Origin: Blastomussa wellsi
Lineage: Eukaryota; Cnidaria; Anthozoa; Scleractinia; Plerogyridae
Assembly (NCBI GenBank): GCA_947652115.1
Contig: OX393561.1
Span: forward strand, 41,866,426-41,930,425
Direction: 5' to 3'
Length of the DNA: 64,000 nucleotides
Below the pieces are notes generated by a model, which was not told where the DNA came from, did not search any database, and saw nothing but the letters and a program-made list of their open reading frames with translations. The position numbers were made by a program, and so were the translations under genes. Shown here in pieces: positions 30,901 to 40,900 of this stretch (position 1 is its first letter; each line of letters starts with the position of its first letter).

Positions 30901-32404
30901 TGGGCCCCAGTTATGTAGTTAACCCTGACTCAATTTTTGCGCTATTCGAGTAGACTTCCACTAAGAATGTATGGAACGCAAATAACGCAATTTGATCACG
31001 CTCTTCACGCGTATTTGGACCTGGGATCACGTGAAACTCACGTACATGCCGTGCCGTGCATTTCAACCTCATTCCATCCAAAGCGAGTAGCGAGAGTGTT
31101 CGTCCCATCTGTTTGTCCTGACCTCATGCGCGTAACGAGAGCATCATGAAGAAGTCGAAAACCCAGGTGTAAAGGGTCTTAGCCAGCCACACCTTTGTTA
31201 TTGCTTACATGCGAGAGTTTTAGTATTGTATTTTGTCGAAATGAAAGAGATCGGTAAGAAACTATAATTGAAACACTTCCAGTAACATAAAGTGCAGCAA
31301 TGCAATAAGATTACGCTTAACCATACAATTCCATAAGTGAAGCAAACGGGGACCGTAGATGACTAACCTCCATATAGTCTTCAGAGAATTCTGGAAAACC
31401 TATTTTATCCATTAGCTCTGGGTAAATCTGATGAAAATCCGTCATGATAACTTTTGCTGGTTCTTGGTATATACCAGAAAAACGACTACGAAATTTGTTC
31501 CATTGTGAATAGGGGGTGATACCATCCATGACGTCAACTTTCACTCCTTTCGTAAGGAGATTTCCTGAAACAAAAAAAATTAAAAAATGTGGTTTAAATA
31601 TTACGATAAAGGCTAAGTCCTTATAATTTCCAACATCGCCCTTATTGGCACTTGGTGACGCTACTAAGCCTCCTTGACGAAGCAAAAGAAAAGAGAGAGA
31701 GAAGAGATCCTCGGTACAGTTTAAAACCCGCATAAGATTTAAGGTGTATATGTCTGGATTTCAATACTGTAAAACAGATGAGTGATTTTGTCCTTTTTTT
31801 TTTCTCTTTCAAAGTTTTTAGAAGAGATATAAAAAAATTTCTATTTTATTTTTCTGTCAAGTTATATACGTTTGGAAGAACTCGAAAAAGCTGCGAAAAC
31901 ACTCGCCTTTACGACTCATATACTTCCCCACAGCTTTTTTCACATTATTTTACCAAACTTGCATTCGTCTTCCATTTTCTCAAATATAGGTGGTTTATTT
32001 TTCTAATAATACGTGGGCTTTCACAACACAGTGACTTTCTCGCCTCTTACCAAGGTGATCAAAATCCCAGGATTTCGAAGCTTCCCAGCTGTCCATCATT
32101 CCCGTCAAAATGACAGGTTTACGTGGCTTCATATAACTCTCGACAAATGTCTCTTTTGAAGGCCGATGGACGCGCTCTATTGTACATTCGATCTCCTGTA
32201 GCTGTTTAATCTGCTCGGTCATACGTTCAAAATAAAGCTGCTCTCGTTCAAGACGCTTTTGTCGTCGTAGCTCATGTGGTAAACCATTTAGGCCAGCACT
32301 CTTGTTTTGGCTCGTCACGTTATTAATAGCAAAGCCTTCTTGCATTTGAACAGACTGTCTTGGAGAGAAGGCTTCGGAATCATCCTCGTCAACAGGTCCA
32401 AGCT
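27983..32404 (-). CDS. JmjC-domain protein with substituted metal ligands (probable pseudoenzyme), five visible exons
   Basis: JmjC proteins are usually Fe(II)/2-oxoglutarate hydroxylases or demethylases. Exons read on the minus strand: 32404-32051 (basic helix, then RKPVILTGMMDSWEASKSWD), 31564-31368 (VKVDVMDGITPYSQW; FRSRFSGIYQEPAKVIMTDF), 30549 to about 30384 (GLHWRVEALNASLWSALIFG, GRKRWGLYPPSHYF), 29386-29222 (WWIYTRPEL; ECVQAPGEILYLPSGWWW) and 28261-27983 (C-terminal helical region to the stop). Junctions are GT...AG and mostly phase-consistent. The exon 3 to 4 join is unresolved: the good donor CCGG|GTACGT is phase 1 but exon 4 starts in phase 0, so either TTT|GTACCG is used or a small exon is missed. 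Aligned on GRKRW, the HxD iron motif is RVE, and the distal His of GWWH is Trp. The gene begins in phase 1, so an upstream exon is needed. Confidence 0.68.
28394..28523. mobile_element. Foldback MITE-like element
   Basis: The left end TTTTCACTCACGTGACAAGC, then GGCCATATTGG, is matched inverted by CCAATATGGTCGCCGTGACG, then TCATGTGAAAA. About 130 bp, imperfect terminal inverted repeats of about 30 bp, no coding content; lies in an intron of the JmjC gene. Confidence 0.7.
28634..28879. mobile_element. Foldback MITE-like element with nested hairpin
   Basis: Terminal inverted repeats of about 23 bp (CCAGAGCCGCTTGTCCGTCT at left; inverse of CTAAGAGGGACAAGCGGCTC at right). Inside lies a second inverted repeat, 28685-28709 against 28754-28778 (TAGAATCTAACAAAGGGA), one mismatch-free arm of 25 bp. 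Related by its end motif to the hairpin at 14393-14462. Confidence 0.75.
29560..29700. repeat. Dispersed repeat copy 1
   Basis: Motifs TGGCCGTATTAAAGAGG and GAGGTGACC occur here and, diverged, at 30660-30800 (GGCCGCATTAAAGGG, GAGGTGACCGTAGG). Both look like copies of one repeat family in introns of the JmjC gene. Confidence 0.6.
29728..29914. mobile_element. 187-bp foldback MITE-like element
   Basis: Ends AATAGGCCATTTCCGAGTTC and GAACTCGGAAATGGCCTATT are exact reverse complements, and similarity continues inward (AAAACGAG...CTCGTTTT). No coding content. Confidence 0.85.
30087..30200 (-). repeat. Penelope-like/retroelement fragment shared with 63.2 kb
   Basis: On the minus strand this reads ACATTATCAACCCAGTTGAT, then AAAACCAAATTATATTG and a segment with CACCGACGCAGCACCACAG. 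The first part is nearly identical to 63198-63238 on the plus strand. Assignment to Penelope-like elements is from memory of this sequence style and from the hammerhead fold beside the other copy. Confidence 0.5.
30660..30800. repeat. Dispersed repeat copy 2
   Basis: Diverged partner of 29560-29700, same orientation, with TGGCCGCATTAAAGGGC and AACGAGGTGACCGTAGG. Confidence 0.6.
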
Positions 32405-33368
32405 CTAGTAGAGGAAAATCAACGCTTAACCACCTTCGTCATAATTTCAATACACACACGACATAGTTACATACATGTTTAAGCTACACGGGACCCATTT
32501 GTTAACAGGGCGAAGCTAGTAAGATGCAGGTAAAGCTTCATATAAAACGATTTATGTGTATTACAAGGCAAAAGATATAAATATGAAAAATTAAAAGGTG
32601 TTTCATTTTCTGTAGTACTGATGTTTCGTCTGGCTATGCCCTGTTGAAGGAACTTGTCATTGTATAATTATCAGTTGATATCACTGTTTATAATCCATCA
32701 AACATTTTTTCGAGCACGCGATTGGCCTAAACACGACACGCGATGCTGGTAAAAATGGGGAATAACCGAGAATAATTATACTCCAAGCGATATTCCCCAG
32801 GTTTTGAATTTTGGGATTTATGTTTGTACGTTTAGTTTTCATCCCGAGTAAAGCGTTCATTTCAATAGAACTGAACATTTTAAGCAGAATGAAAATATTT
32901 TGAACACCCACAGAAATGTTTAGGTGTAAGTAATTTTCAGAAAATGTCTCCAAAATTGGGCGGCCTAATTGAAAAATATTTAAACACAATAGCCTCCATT
33001 GGCGCCGAAATATACTCGAATATTTATCCTTGGAAAAAAACAATATAGGTTTAATGAGAAAAACCATCACTCTGCAGGTGCGTTTTATAGTTTTGTACAT
33101 TTCTGTGTTGTCATCTGCGAAACAACAACGTGAAATGACCAAATTTTATGTTTGCTCGAGAACGTGAGCGCATGGCGGCGAAGTTTTGCTTCTTTTTACT
33201 TACTTTAACGCCATTCATAGTAATTTAGTTCCTGGACAGTTATTCAGCATTTTCCAAGTTAAACAAATTTATATAATTGCGAAAGCGTCACACAGAAACG
33301 AGAAGTTATATTTTGAAATGACGTTTTCGTTGCCGCTGCCGTCGTCGTTGCTAAAACTACCTATTAGT
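32405..33368. other. Intron or intergenic, nothing recognised
   Basis: AT-rich DNA upstream of the first visible JmjC exon. No exon, RNA gene or repeat boundary could be supported here. Confidence 0.4.
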
Positions 33369-33981
33369 TGCGGTTACACGGGGCACTTTTACCGTAGTAA
33401 TTGACTCTTACCACGGTAAATTGCAACTTGCGCATGTGACCGACATTTCGCGAAGTAAATTTCCCGTGGTAAATTTCCATGGATACGTATACGTCAAAAG
33501 GATCAAACGAACACTGCATGAAATGGCATGTATACGGAGGTATAATGAGACCATATACATACAGTATACCTCGGTTTCCTTATACTAGTGTATACTGATC
33601 CTGGTATTTTTGTTGGCCAACCCTGAAATATATTGATCATTATACGGACCGTATACATCCTGCCACGTCCTTATATTGTCCTTATATCAATAGATATACT
33701 GAGTGTGTACGGCTTGAGGAAGGCTCCTTATACAGACCATTTCATGCAGTGAAGCGCCCATGACATTTTTACCTGGTAAGTTGAAGACTGTTTTGATTCC
33801 CGAGGTACAATAGCCAATCATGATGCTACGTGACGGATCAACACTTGACCACAAAGCAAAGGTACTTTTTTACCCCTGTAATCTTCATAACGTGTGACCG
33901 CTGGTTAACACGTATACTGAAACCCGCGGGATAATTTACCATGGCGCGCAAATGACATTTACCGTGGTGTGTATAACCGCA
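33369..33981. mobile_element. Foldback element with TGCGGTTACAC ends, interrupted by a second MITE
   Basis: The left end TGCGGTTACAC and inverted right end GTGTATAACCGCA match with small differences. Internal motifs (TTTACC, ACGGTAAAT, CATGGTAAATT-like) recur in inverted orientation on both sides. CTATTA flanks it at 33361-33366 and 33983-33988 and may be the target duplication. The element at 33512-33751 splits it. Confidence 0.6.
33512..33751. mobile_element. 240-bp MITE nested in the element at 33369-33981
   Basis: Perfect 15-bp terminal inverted repeats, CACTGCATGAAATGG and CCATTTCATGCAGTG, with further partial matching inward (TGTATACGGAG against CTCCTTATACA). The interior is rich in TATAC motifs and has no ORF. 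No clear target duplication was found. Confidence 0.8.
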
Positions 33982-33990
33982 TCTATTATT

Positions 33991-34349
33991 AGGGACCTTA
34001 CGAAACCGTGATGACGACGTCAATGAGGACATCGCCAGACAAAAGATTTAATGAGCAGTACAATAGTCCTACACGTGCGTTATCCATCTTTGTACATTTC
34101 ATGGTCGTCTCCTGTAAAAAACAACAACCGGTCGAAATGGCCAAATTCACTCGTAAATTCACGGTATGGAGAACGGCAACCCCAACGGCGAGTTTTTCAT
34201 GTTTCTATATAAATTACGGTAAATAGAGCTGAAACTGATAATCACGCTAAAAAATTTTGATAGTTACGAGATGCTTACGTAAAATATATATGCACATTGT
34301 ATGGAAGTTGTCGTTGGTGTCGCAGTCGTGGTTTCGGCGTACGGTCCCT
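33991..34349. mobile_element. 359-bp MITE-like element
   Basis: Left AGGGACCTTACGAAACCGTG and right end CACGACTGCGAC-like sequence are inverted partners (right reads GTGGTTTCGGCGTACGGTCC, CT). Terminal repeats about 30 bp with mismatches. It lies 9 bp from the previous element. Confidence 0.65.
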
Positions 34350-34976
34350 CTTGTTTAGTTAAACACGCCGGTTTAAAATTGTTTTGTTCATAAAAGTTAC
34401 CAACTGATGATGATTGTTGGCTTCAGTTTGGCACAATGAAAGAACACATTAGAACTTACTTGGATCCTATGAAAAATTCAGTTTTCTTTTGCTTATTTTC
34501 ATTTTGTCTAACTTGGTTTAACTAAACAGGTTTTGTTGGTGTGAATGGGGTATTAGTTGTTTTAATTTAGATTAAAAGCCTGGCTTTTTTCAAAATTACA
34601 GTTAAATTTGGTGCTAAATTTTGATAGCCAGTTTTCTCTCACTCGTACCGTAGATAATTATAAACAAATTGCTATTATCATTGGATAGTTTTATCTGCTG
34701 TTAAAATCAGAATGATGAGCGCTAGCTATTGTAGCATGAATTTAATTTGCCTTCAATGAAATTTATTTATAAAATCCGCCTTTAAACCGCACCACTTTGC
34801 CTTCAACCGCATAAGTGGTCCAGAAAATCGAAATACAGAATAAAGCAGATGAATAAAATACGTCATTTAAGCAATAAATAACTAAAAATTACACAATATA
34901 AACAAAATCACAGCTGTGCATACGTGAACGGCTGCTAAAAGAATCTTTAATAAATTGGTAATCTGAGTTTTCTTAC
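34350..34976. other. Intergenic or intron, nothing recognised
   Basis: AT-rich, no supported feature. Confidence 0.4.
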
Positions 34977-35370
34977 CTTTACTATTCCTGATAGTGAATG
35001 TACCGCTATTGCCGCAACTTTCAGGAACACTGTCTTCACAGATTTTAACCCTATAATCACCCGATTGAATGGTTTGGGGTACAAGCCAAATATGCCTCAT
35101 TGTACCTTCCTTAAATTCGCTCAAGCCTGATGAAATCTCTACGACATTTTTCTCGTCATTGTCCAACAGATCTATGTTCCATTTGAAGCACGATTTCGAT
35201 TGAGTCCATGTAATTGGATAAGAATTCTGTCCTGATGTCCAAATAGCTCCCCTTTCTGGCTCGCTTACAGTTATTATATTTCTTGTTTTCAGAGCGCTCT
35301 CGCATAATCGTCGAACGAAGAACAGTTCTGTTACTAGCGTCAAACGTACAATAATGTTTTCAAGGAGCAT
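34977..35370 (-). CDS. Exon encoding an Ig-like Kre9/KNH-type domain
   Basis: ATG 35370 opens a moderately hydrophobic N-terminus (NIIVRLTLVTELFFVRRLC), possibly a signal peptide. A beta-sandwich-like domain follows: ERGAIWTSGQNSYPITWTQS, KWNIDLLDNDEKNVVEISS, MRHIWLVPQTIQSGDYRVKI, SGTFTIRNSK. The pattern GxxWxSGxxxxITW ... WxVPxxxxSGDYRIKI ... GTFTI is that of the Kre9/KNH-like N-terminal Ig-fold (Pfam-type knowledge). The exon ends at AAAG|GTAAGA in phase 1. Unspliced, the frame would continue to 34882 with a C-terminal hydrophobic segment (LLAAVHVCTAVILFILCNF), giving a 162-aa membrane-anchored product. The phase fits the next downstream exon at 32404 (JmjC gene), so the two could be one gene; this is unproven. 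Confidence 0.5.
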
Positions 35371-35634
35371 TTTAAGAATTTCGTTGCGTTCAATTCCCTG
35401 CTATGATAATTATGATAATAATTATGTATGCTAAATACAGAGATTATTACTACGCGTGACACGTATTGATCTAGGTATCTGACGTCACATTATATAATTC
35501 AAAGAAAACTTTAAAATTACGACTACATGCGCAAAATCGATATTCAAATGCGAAACGAATTAAACTGAATTAAGAAAAAAAGGGAAAGAGTTCCGAATTA
35601 GCTCATAACTGTTCGTTAAAGTATATATCTAGAC

Positions 35635-36172
35635 GAGGGTCTCAATGGGGTTAACCGTTGGCCGTAAAATGGCAAAAGATTTAGCCGTTAGACGTGAAAA
35701 TGAAAGAATTTTAACCGTTAGCCGTAAAAAATGTTAACCGTAAAAAATCTAAATACAAAAGTAAAGGCCTCGAGAACTTTTTTTGAGTCTGATGTGTTGT
35801 GCGTTTATATGTTCTGGTAGCGAGAAAAGCCGATCAAAACCGGAAGTGTCGTAAGTGTCTGCATAATTTCCTTGTTTATTTTCCTTTAAGTAATTTAAAC
35901 TATCTTATTTTGGTATTCTTAATATTTTTCTACCTCAGTAAAATCATATGAGTTATATATTTCACTGGGAGTGTGCACACACAAAAAAGTACTTTTTCAT
36001 CTCAAAATGGTCCGACTTTTAGTATGTTTTACAACAATGGAAATTAATATTTAGCTTCTTAAAGCAATAGCAATTATTTTTTAACCGTAATGGAACAAAA
36101 TTAACCGTTAGCCGTAAAAAAGCGAAAAAGTTAACCGCTAACCGTAAAAGCCACTACCCCATTGAGACCCTC
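35635..36172. mobile_element. 538-bp non-autonomous transposon with 6-bp target duplication
   Basis: Perfect 16-bp terminal inverted repeats, GAGGGTCTCAATGGGG and CCCCATTGAGACCCTC, are flanked by CTAGAC on both sides (35629-35634 and 36173-36178). Subterminal regions carry several same-orientation copies of TTAACCGTTAGCCGTAAAA (near 35650, 35680, 35712, 36100 and 36130). No ORF. Superfamily not assigned. Confidence 0.85.
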
Positions 36173-36425
36173 CTAGACCAGAGATCAAAACATCGGTTTG
36201 AAAGAAAAACTTTACCTAAAAGTTTGGAACTGTTCCGTTCGAGTCAGCTTTTTTTAGCAAATGCGAAATTTATTAGATTATTTTAAATCACATCGAAAAT
36301 TAATCAGAATAAATTTCTCGCCGCAATGGAACTTAAATTGATTGGAAATCCTTGTAACTCTCCAATTTGTTTTAATTACCTATTTGTCTTTTTCTTATGA
36401 AAGAAAATTTAAAAACCGAAATGCT

Positions 36426-36475
36426 TAACCTGCGATCAGGCGTTCTATTAAAAAAGAACGCCTGATCGCAGGTTA
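36426..36475. mobile_element. 50-bp palindromic insertion with 9-bp flanking duplication
   Basis: Exact 21-bp inverted arms (TAACCTGCGATCAGGCGTTC, T) surround an 8-base A/T loop. The direct repeat CGAAATGCT occurs immediately left (36417-36425) and right (36476-36484), as expected for a 9-bp target-site duplication. It looks like a minimal MITE. Confidence 0.85.
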
Positions 36476-36484
36476 CGAAATGCT

Positions 36485-37541
36485 CAGAATAACCGTTTGA
36501 TACAACAAACATTATCTGCTAAAAATGTGTAGGGTGCAAATAATTATTTGAACAGGCGGCAGCTCTATAAATATCACCTATTAGTACACGATACAATCAT
36601 TCACATAAAAGTCACTAACGCCTACAAAACGTATTGCAACTACAAGCAAAACATCATTTCAGACATTTAACGAATTAATCACCTCGCATGAACAAGCGAG
36701 AAAGGGAAAATTGCTTTTGTGAAGCCTTGCGTCATCTCTTACTTGTCGTAGCAATTTTTCATTGAAATCAGAGCACAAGTGCTGCTTGTCTTGTTCTTTC
36801 GCATTGTACATGTATTAGTATATATGGAAATTTTGTTTTAATTATCTTATTTTGGTTCTAAACACAGTACATCATACCTAATGCGAGCCAGAGATAACCG
36901 TTAGTTCAAATATTTGTACGGTCTGGTTGCTATGAAGTGACGTCATAGGTCGGTTCATCACCTTTGAGTTGCGGTGCGGTACAAACTCCCTGCCTCCTCC
37001 ACAGGCTTTTCCTATCCCCAGATAAGTGAACGCGAGCGACTTGGAACGAGGCAGACAAACTCCTGTCTTCTGCTCCCATAGAGTAAAGAGGGTCTGCATG
37101 GGGGTCACGGTGCTGGATTCTCAGTTATCAGTTAAAATTTGAGCCATTTCTCAGCTATCGATTAATTTTAACGCGATCTCAGTTAACGTTCACTTTTCAT
37201 CGGCTTTTGATCTATTGTATCTTGGCAACGCTGTCCGTCTCATTAGCCGAACAGTGTAGAGCTGCATCCGATGATTTCTGATCACTTTCCAGCGACTGCG
37301 AACTGTTTTGGAGGTTCAACGTATGCTGTTGATATTTAAATATTAGTGTCTTATGATGTCTCTTTATTATTCAGCAATGAACACAATGTTGAAGAAAAGA
37401 ACACCATAACAATAAGCCAAAAAAGAAACCTTTGAATGCAGGGAACTACACAACGCAGAGTAACAGTCGGTAGTTCTTGTTGCCCGATCTCTTTGTAGAG
37501 ATGCTCATATTAAAGTTCAACACTTTGTACATTCTTCGATT
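36485..37541. other. Intergenic, nothing recognised
   Basis: No gene or repeat boundary supported before the left target duplication of the BEL/Pao element. Confidence 0.4.
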
Positions 37542-37546
37542 CTAAC
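37542..37546. repeat. Target-site duplication, left
   Basis: CTAAC, identical to 43929-43933. Confidence 0.85.
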
Positions 37547-37853
37547 TATTGTAAACTTCGAGTCGTAATTTCTTGATTCCTTTAATTGATTCGTACTTAC
37601 AACAACAACATCTAATTCGTATCGTAAAAAACCTAACACTTCGCAACTTCGCTACTTCGCACAACTACTCGTCTTCGCTTCGAAAAATGTACTGATCAAA
37701 GTCTAATGTACATGTGATTATATTACTTGGCTCACGTGTCCGTCAATCAAAGATCACTTATTTAACTGCACTGTACAAACAAAACAATAGATCTCGTCAC
37801 GTAATTGTTCTCGCGTGGGACGTCTCGCGTGGTACGTCTCAATGTTTATGACA
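37547..37853 (-). repeat. 3' LTR of BEL/Pao element
   Basis: Plus strand reads TATTGTAAACTTCGAG...GTTTATGACA, 307 bp, no mismatch to 43622-43928 on reading through. Confidence 0.95.
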
Positions 37854-37866
37854 CTCCCCAAAGTTT
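37854..37866 (-). promoter_or_regulatory. Polypurine tract
   Basis: On the minus strand AAACTTTGGGGAG directly abuts the 3' LTR start TGTCAT, the usual place for priming plus-strand DNA synthesis. Confidence 0.75.
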
Positions 37867-37930
37867 ATTCACAGCGGGAGAAACTTTCAAAATTCACGTA
37901 AAAAGAAACTAGTCAATGTTCGATTGTTCA

Positions 37931-40900
37931 CTAGCGGTTCAATTGTCTATTGAGTTCTCCAACAACTGCTGCAGTACGTCGGGGTCTCCCAGTGTCACCT
38001 TGAACGGAAGCATTAACTGGTTGAACAACAGCGGGTTGCGTTGAATGCGCGACTTCATTGACCGCTTTCACTTCAATTGGAATTAAATGCTGGACAACTC
38101 TTCGAAGATAGACAGGACGTCTGTCTTTGCTAGTTGTCTTGACGACAGCGGCACGAACCCTTCCATCACTTCCAGAAATAAGCTCTTGTACCTTCGCAAG
38201 TTTCCAATGACATCTTGCCGTCGAATCATTTTTCAGCAACACGATATCTCCGATTGATATCTCTCGTACACAATTTCCCTTGTTTCCAGCACTCGACTGT
38301 TCTCGTAAACTAGTAAGGTACTCTTTTCTCCATTGCTTAGTTGCCTGCTGAAGTAAACTCTTGTGGTGGCGAGCTTTTCTCGTTAATGACTTGTAGGTGC
38401 TGATGACTTCGTAATGTGCGCTGTTTGGCGTTGAGCTGATCCGGCGACCATAAATAAGATCAGAAGGGGTCAAAGGATGCGATATTGAATCTTCGTCGTC
38501 GTACATGTATGTGATAGGTCTTGAGTTGATTACTGATTCGATTTCCACAAGCACTGTTCGGAGCTCTTCGAAATTTAGAGTAGATCGGCCAAGGACTTTC
38601 TTGAGAGGTCTCTTGATACTGCGAACCAATCTCTCCCAAAATCCTCCCCACCACGGGGCCTTTTCGATGATGAAATTCCAGGAAATTCTTTGGTTGACTA
38701 GATAACGCCATACTTCGTCTGATCGGGTTATCTTGCGTATTTCCTTGCATGAAGACTTGAACGTTTTCGCGTTATCCGATGTAAGAGTCGCGGGTAGTCC
38801 TCTTCGGCTAGCAAATCGTCTGAAGGATAGCAGGAAATCTTGAACGTTAAGGCTTCTACATAGTTCTAAGTGTACAGCACGTGTCGACGCACATGTAAAC
38901 AAACAAATGTACACCTTCTTCGATTCGTTTCTTTCAACTTCAGGACTCTTGGTTTCGATAAACAGTGGACCAACAAAGTCGAGGCCAACATGCGTAAACG
39001 GAGGATCTTCTGATACTCTTTCGTCAGGCAGGTCATTAGTCGGCAAAGCGCTATAAGGCTTTCCCTCGTACTTGCGGCAAATTACACATTTTCGAATAAT
39101 TCTCTTGACGGCTTCTCTTCCTCGGAGCACCCAGAAACGTTCCCTTAGTGTTGTCAGAGTATCTCGTATTCCACTGTGTTGGACAGATTCGTGTGACTGC
39201 TTTATCAGTAGCTGAACAAATTCATGGCTTGCAGGTAATAGGACAGGTCTCCTCGAATTTGCGGGCAACGGTGAATTGTTCAATCGCCCCTTACATCTCA
39301 TAACGCCTTCTTGTAGATATAACCCGAACTGTGTGACATACGTTGGCGGGGTCGACTTTTGATCTTTACGCTTGAGGAATTCAATTTCCTTGGCGAACGA
39401 TGATGCTTGCACTGACTTGATCCAGAGATGCTCGGCTTCATTTAAATCGGTGGCGTTTAAACTCGTTTCTTCTTCCTTTGTATTCTCTTTTCGAACTCGA
39501 TTCTTCAACTTCCTTGCAAACTTGATAACAAGGGCTGTTACACGGAACAGACTTGTTAAGCTGTGAAAGCGCTTGATGTCGATTATCTGGTCGATTCTCT
39601 TCTCTGGGGTGTCGTCTGAATTATTCACAAGTGAATGTGTGATAGCTGGTGGATTCTTCACAGCTTCTTCAAGGGCAACTTTATCTTCGGATTGTGTAGA
39701 TCGGTTTACGGGCCATTCAGATTTTGGTTGGTAAAGGAATGCTGGGCCATTCCACCAAGTCGTATTAGTGGAAAGTTCTTTAGCAGACAAACCACGAGAA
39801 GGTATATCAGCTGGGTTCAACTCCCCCGGGCAATGTCTCCAATCATCCTTGGAGGTCAATTTTCGAATTTCTTCCACACGATGCTGAACGTACTGTTTCC
39901 ACATTCGCTCGTTCTTTATCCAACACAAGGCAGTCATCGAATCGGTCCAGTTGATTGTTTTCAATTCCCTTTCCTTAGAACTGAATTGGTTAACAAGTCG
40001 TGCTAGAAGAACTGCTCCAAGTAATTCCAGCCGCGGGATAGACTGTTTCTTCAACGGCGCTACTCGTGATTTCGAGGCAACTAAACGAACGTCAACTCGC
40101 CCGTCTTGATAGAGTGAACGCATGAAAATAACTGCTGCGTAAGCGCGATGAGATGCGTCGCTGAAACCATGAAGCTCTATTTCAACAGGTCGCGCCTGAA
40201 AATAACAACGCGGAATTCGTACATTGCTGAGGCATTTCAATTCTTCAAGTAGCGTGTTCCAAGTGACGAGCAAAGTTCCATTTAAATCGCTGTCCCAGTC
40301 GATTTTGTCCAGGCAAAGTTCTTGAAACAAGATTTTCATTTCAACGGTGAAAGGTGTCAGAAATCCAATGGGATCGAATATCTTGGCCGTCAGTTTCAGA
40401 ACTGAACGCTTTGTCGCCGGAAGTGAGCTGCCATATTTGTACAATCCTGTGAGATCGAAGAAAAATTCATCAGAATTAGTGTCCCAGTTCAGTCCTAGAA
40501 CTTTGACAATCGTGTCGTTTTTCAATTCAGGGCTACCAATAGCCTGTGAACATTCTCCCCCAGTTGTAGTCGATGATTTGGCGTATGACTCGTCGTCTTC
40601 TATCGTGATATCTTCTTTCGATTTTGCTTCGCTTGAATTTTCAACACTCTCGATCGCTCTCAACAGGGCGCGCGAGTTTGAATTCCATTTTCTAAGGTTG
40701 AATCCGCCTTCGGTCATGATTTGCTTCGATTTCGTGTAGACATCGAGAGCCTCTTCGTCAGTTTCTGTTCCGGTGATCAGGTCGTCAACGTACAAGGACT
40801 TTTCTAACATTTCCGCCATCTCAGGCTCGCTTTGCTTGTACAAACGCAAATGATGCTTTATTGTCGCGCCCAGGATTGAAGGCGACGGGCGTAGACCAAA

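Noticed and set aside
31317..31733. 138-codon ORF taken as a whole as an exon
   Set aside because: Only 31564-31368 is coding by splice sites and domain; the rest reads through intron on both sides.
40347..40739. Plus-strand ORFs within the BEL/Pao element
   Set aside because: Antisense shadows of the intact 1,870-codon polyprotein.
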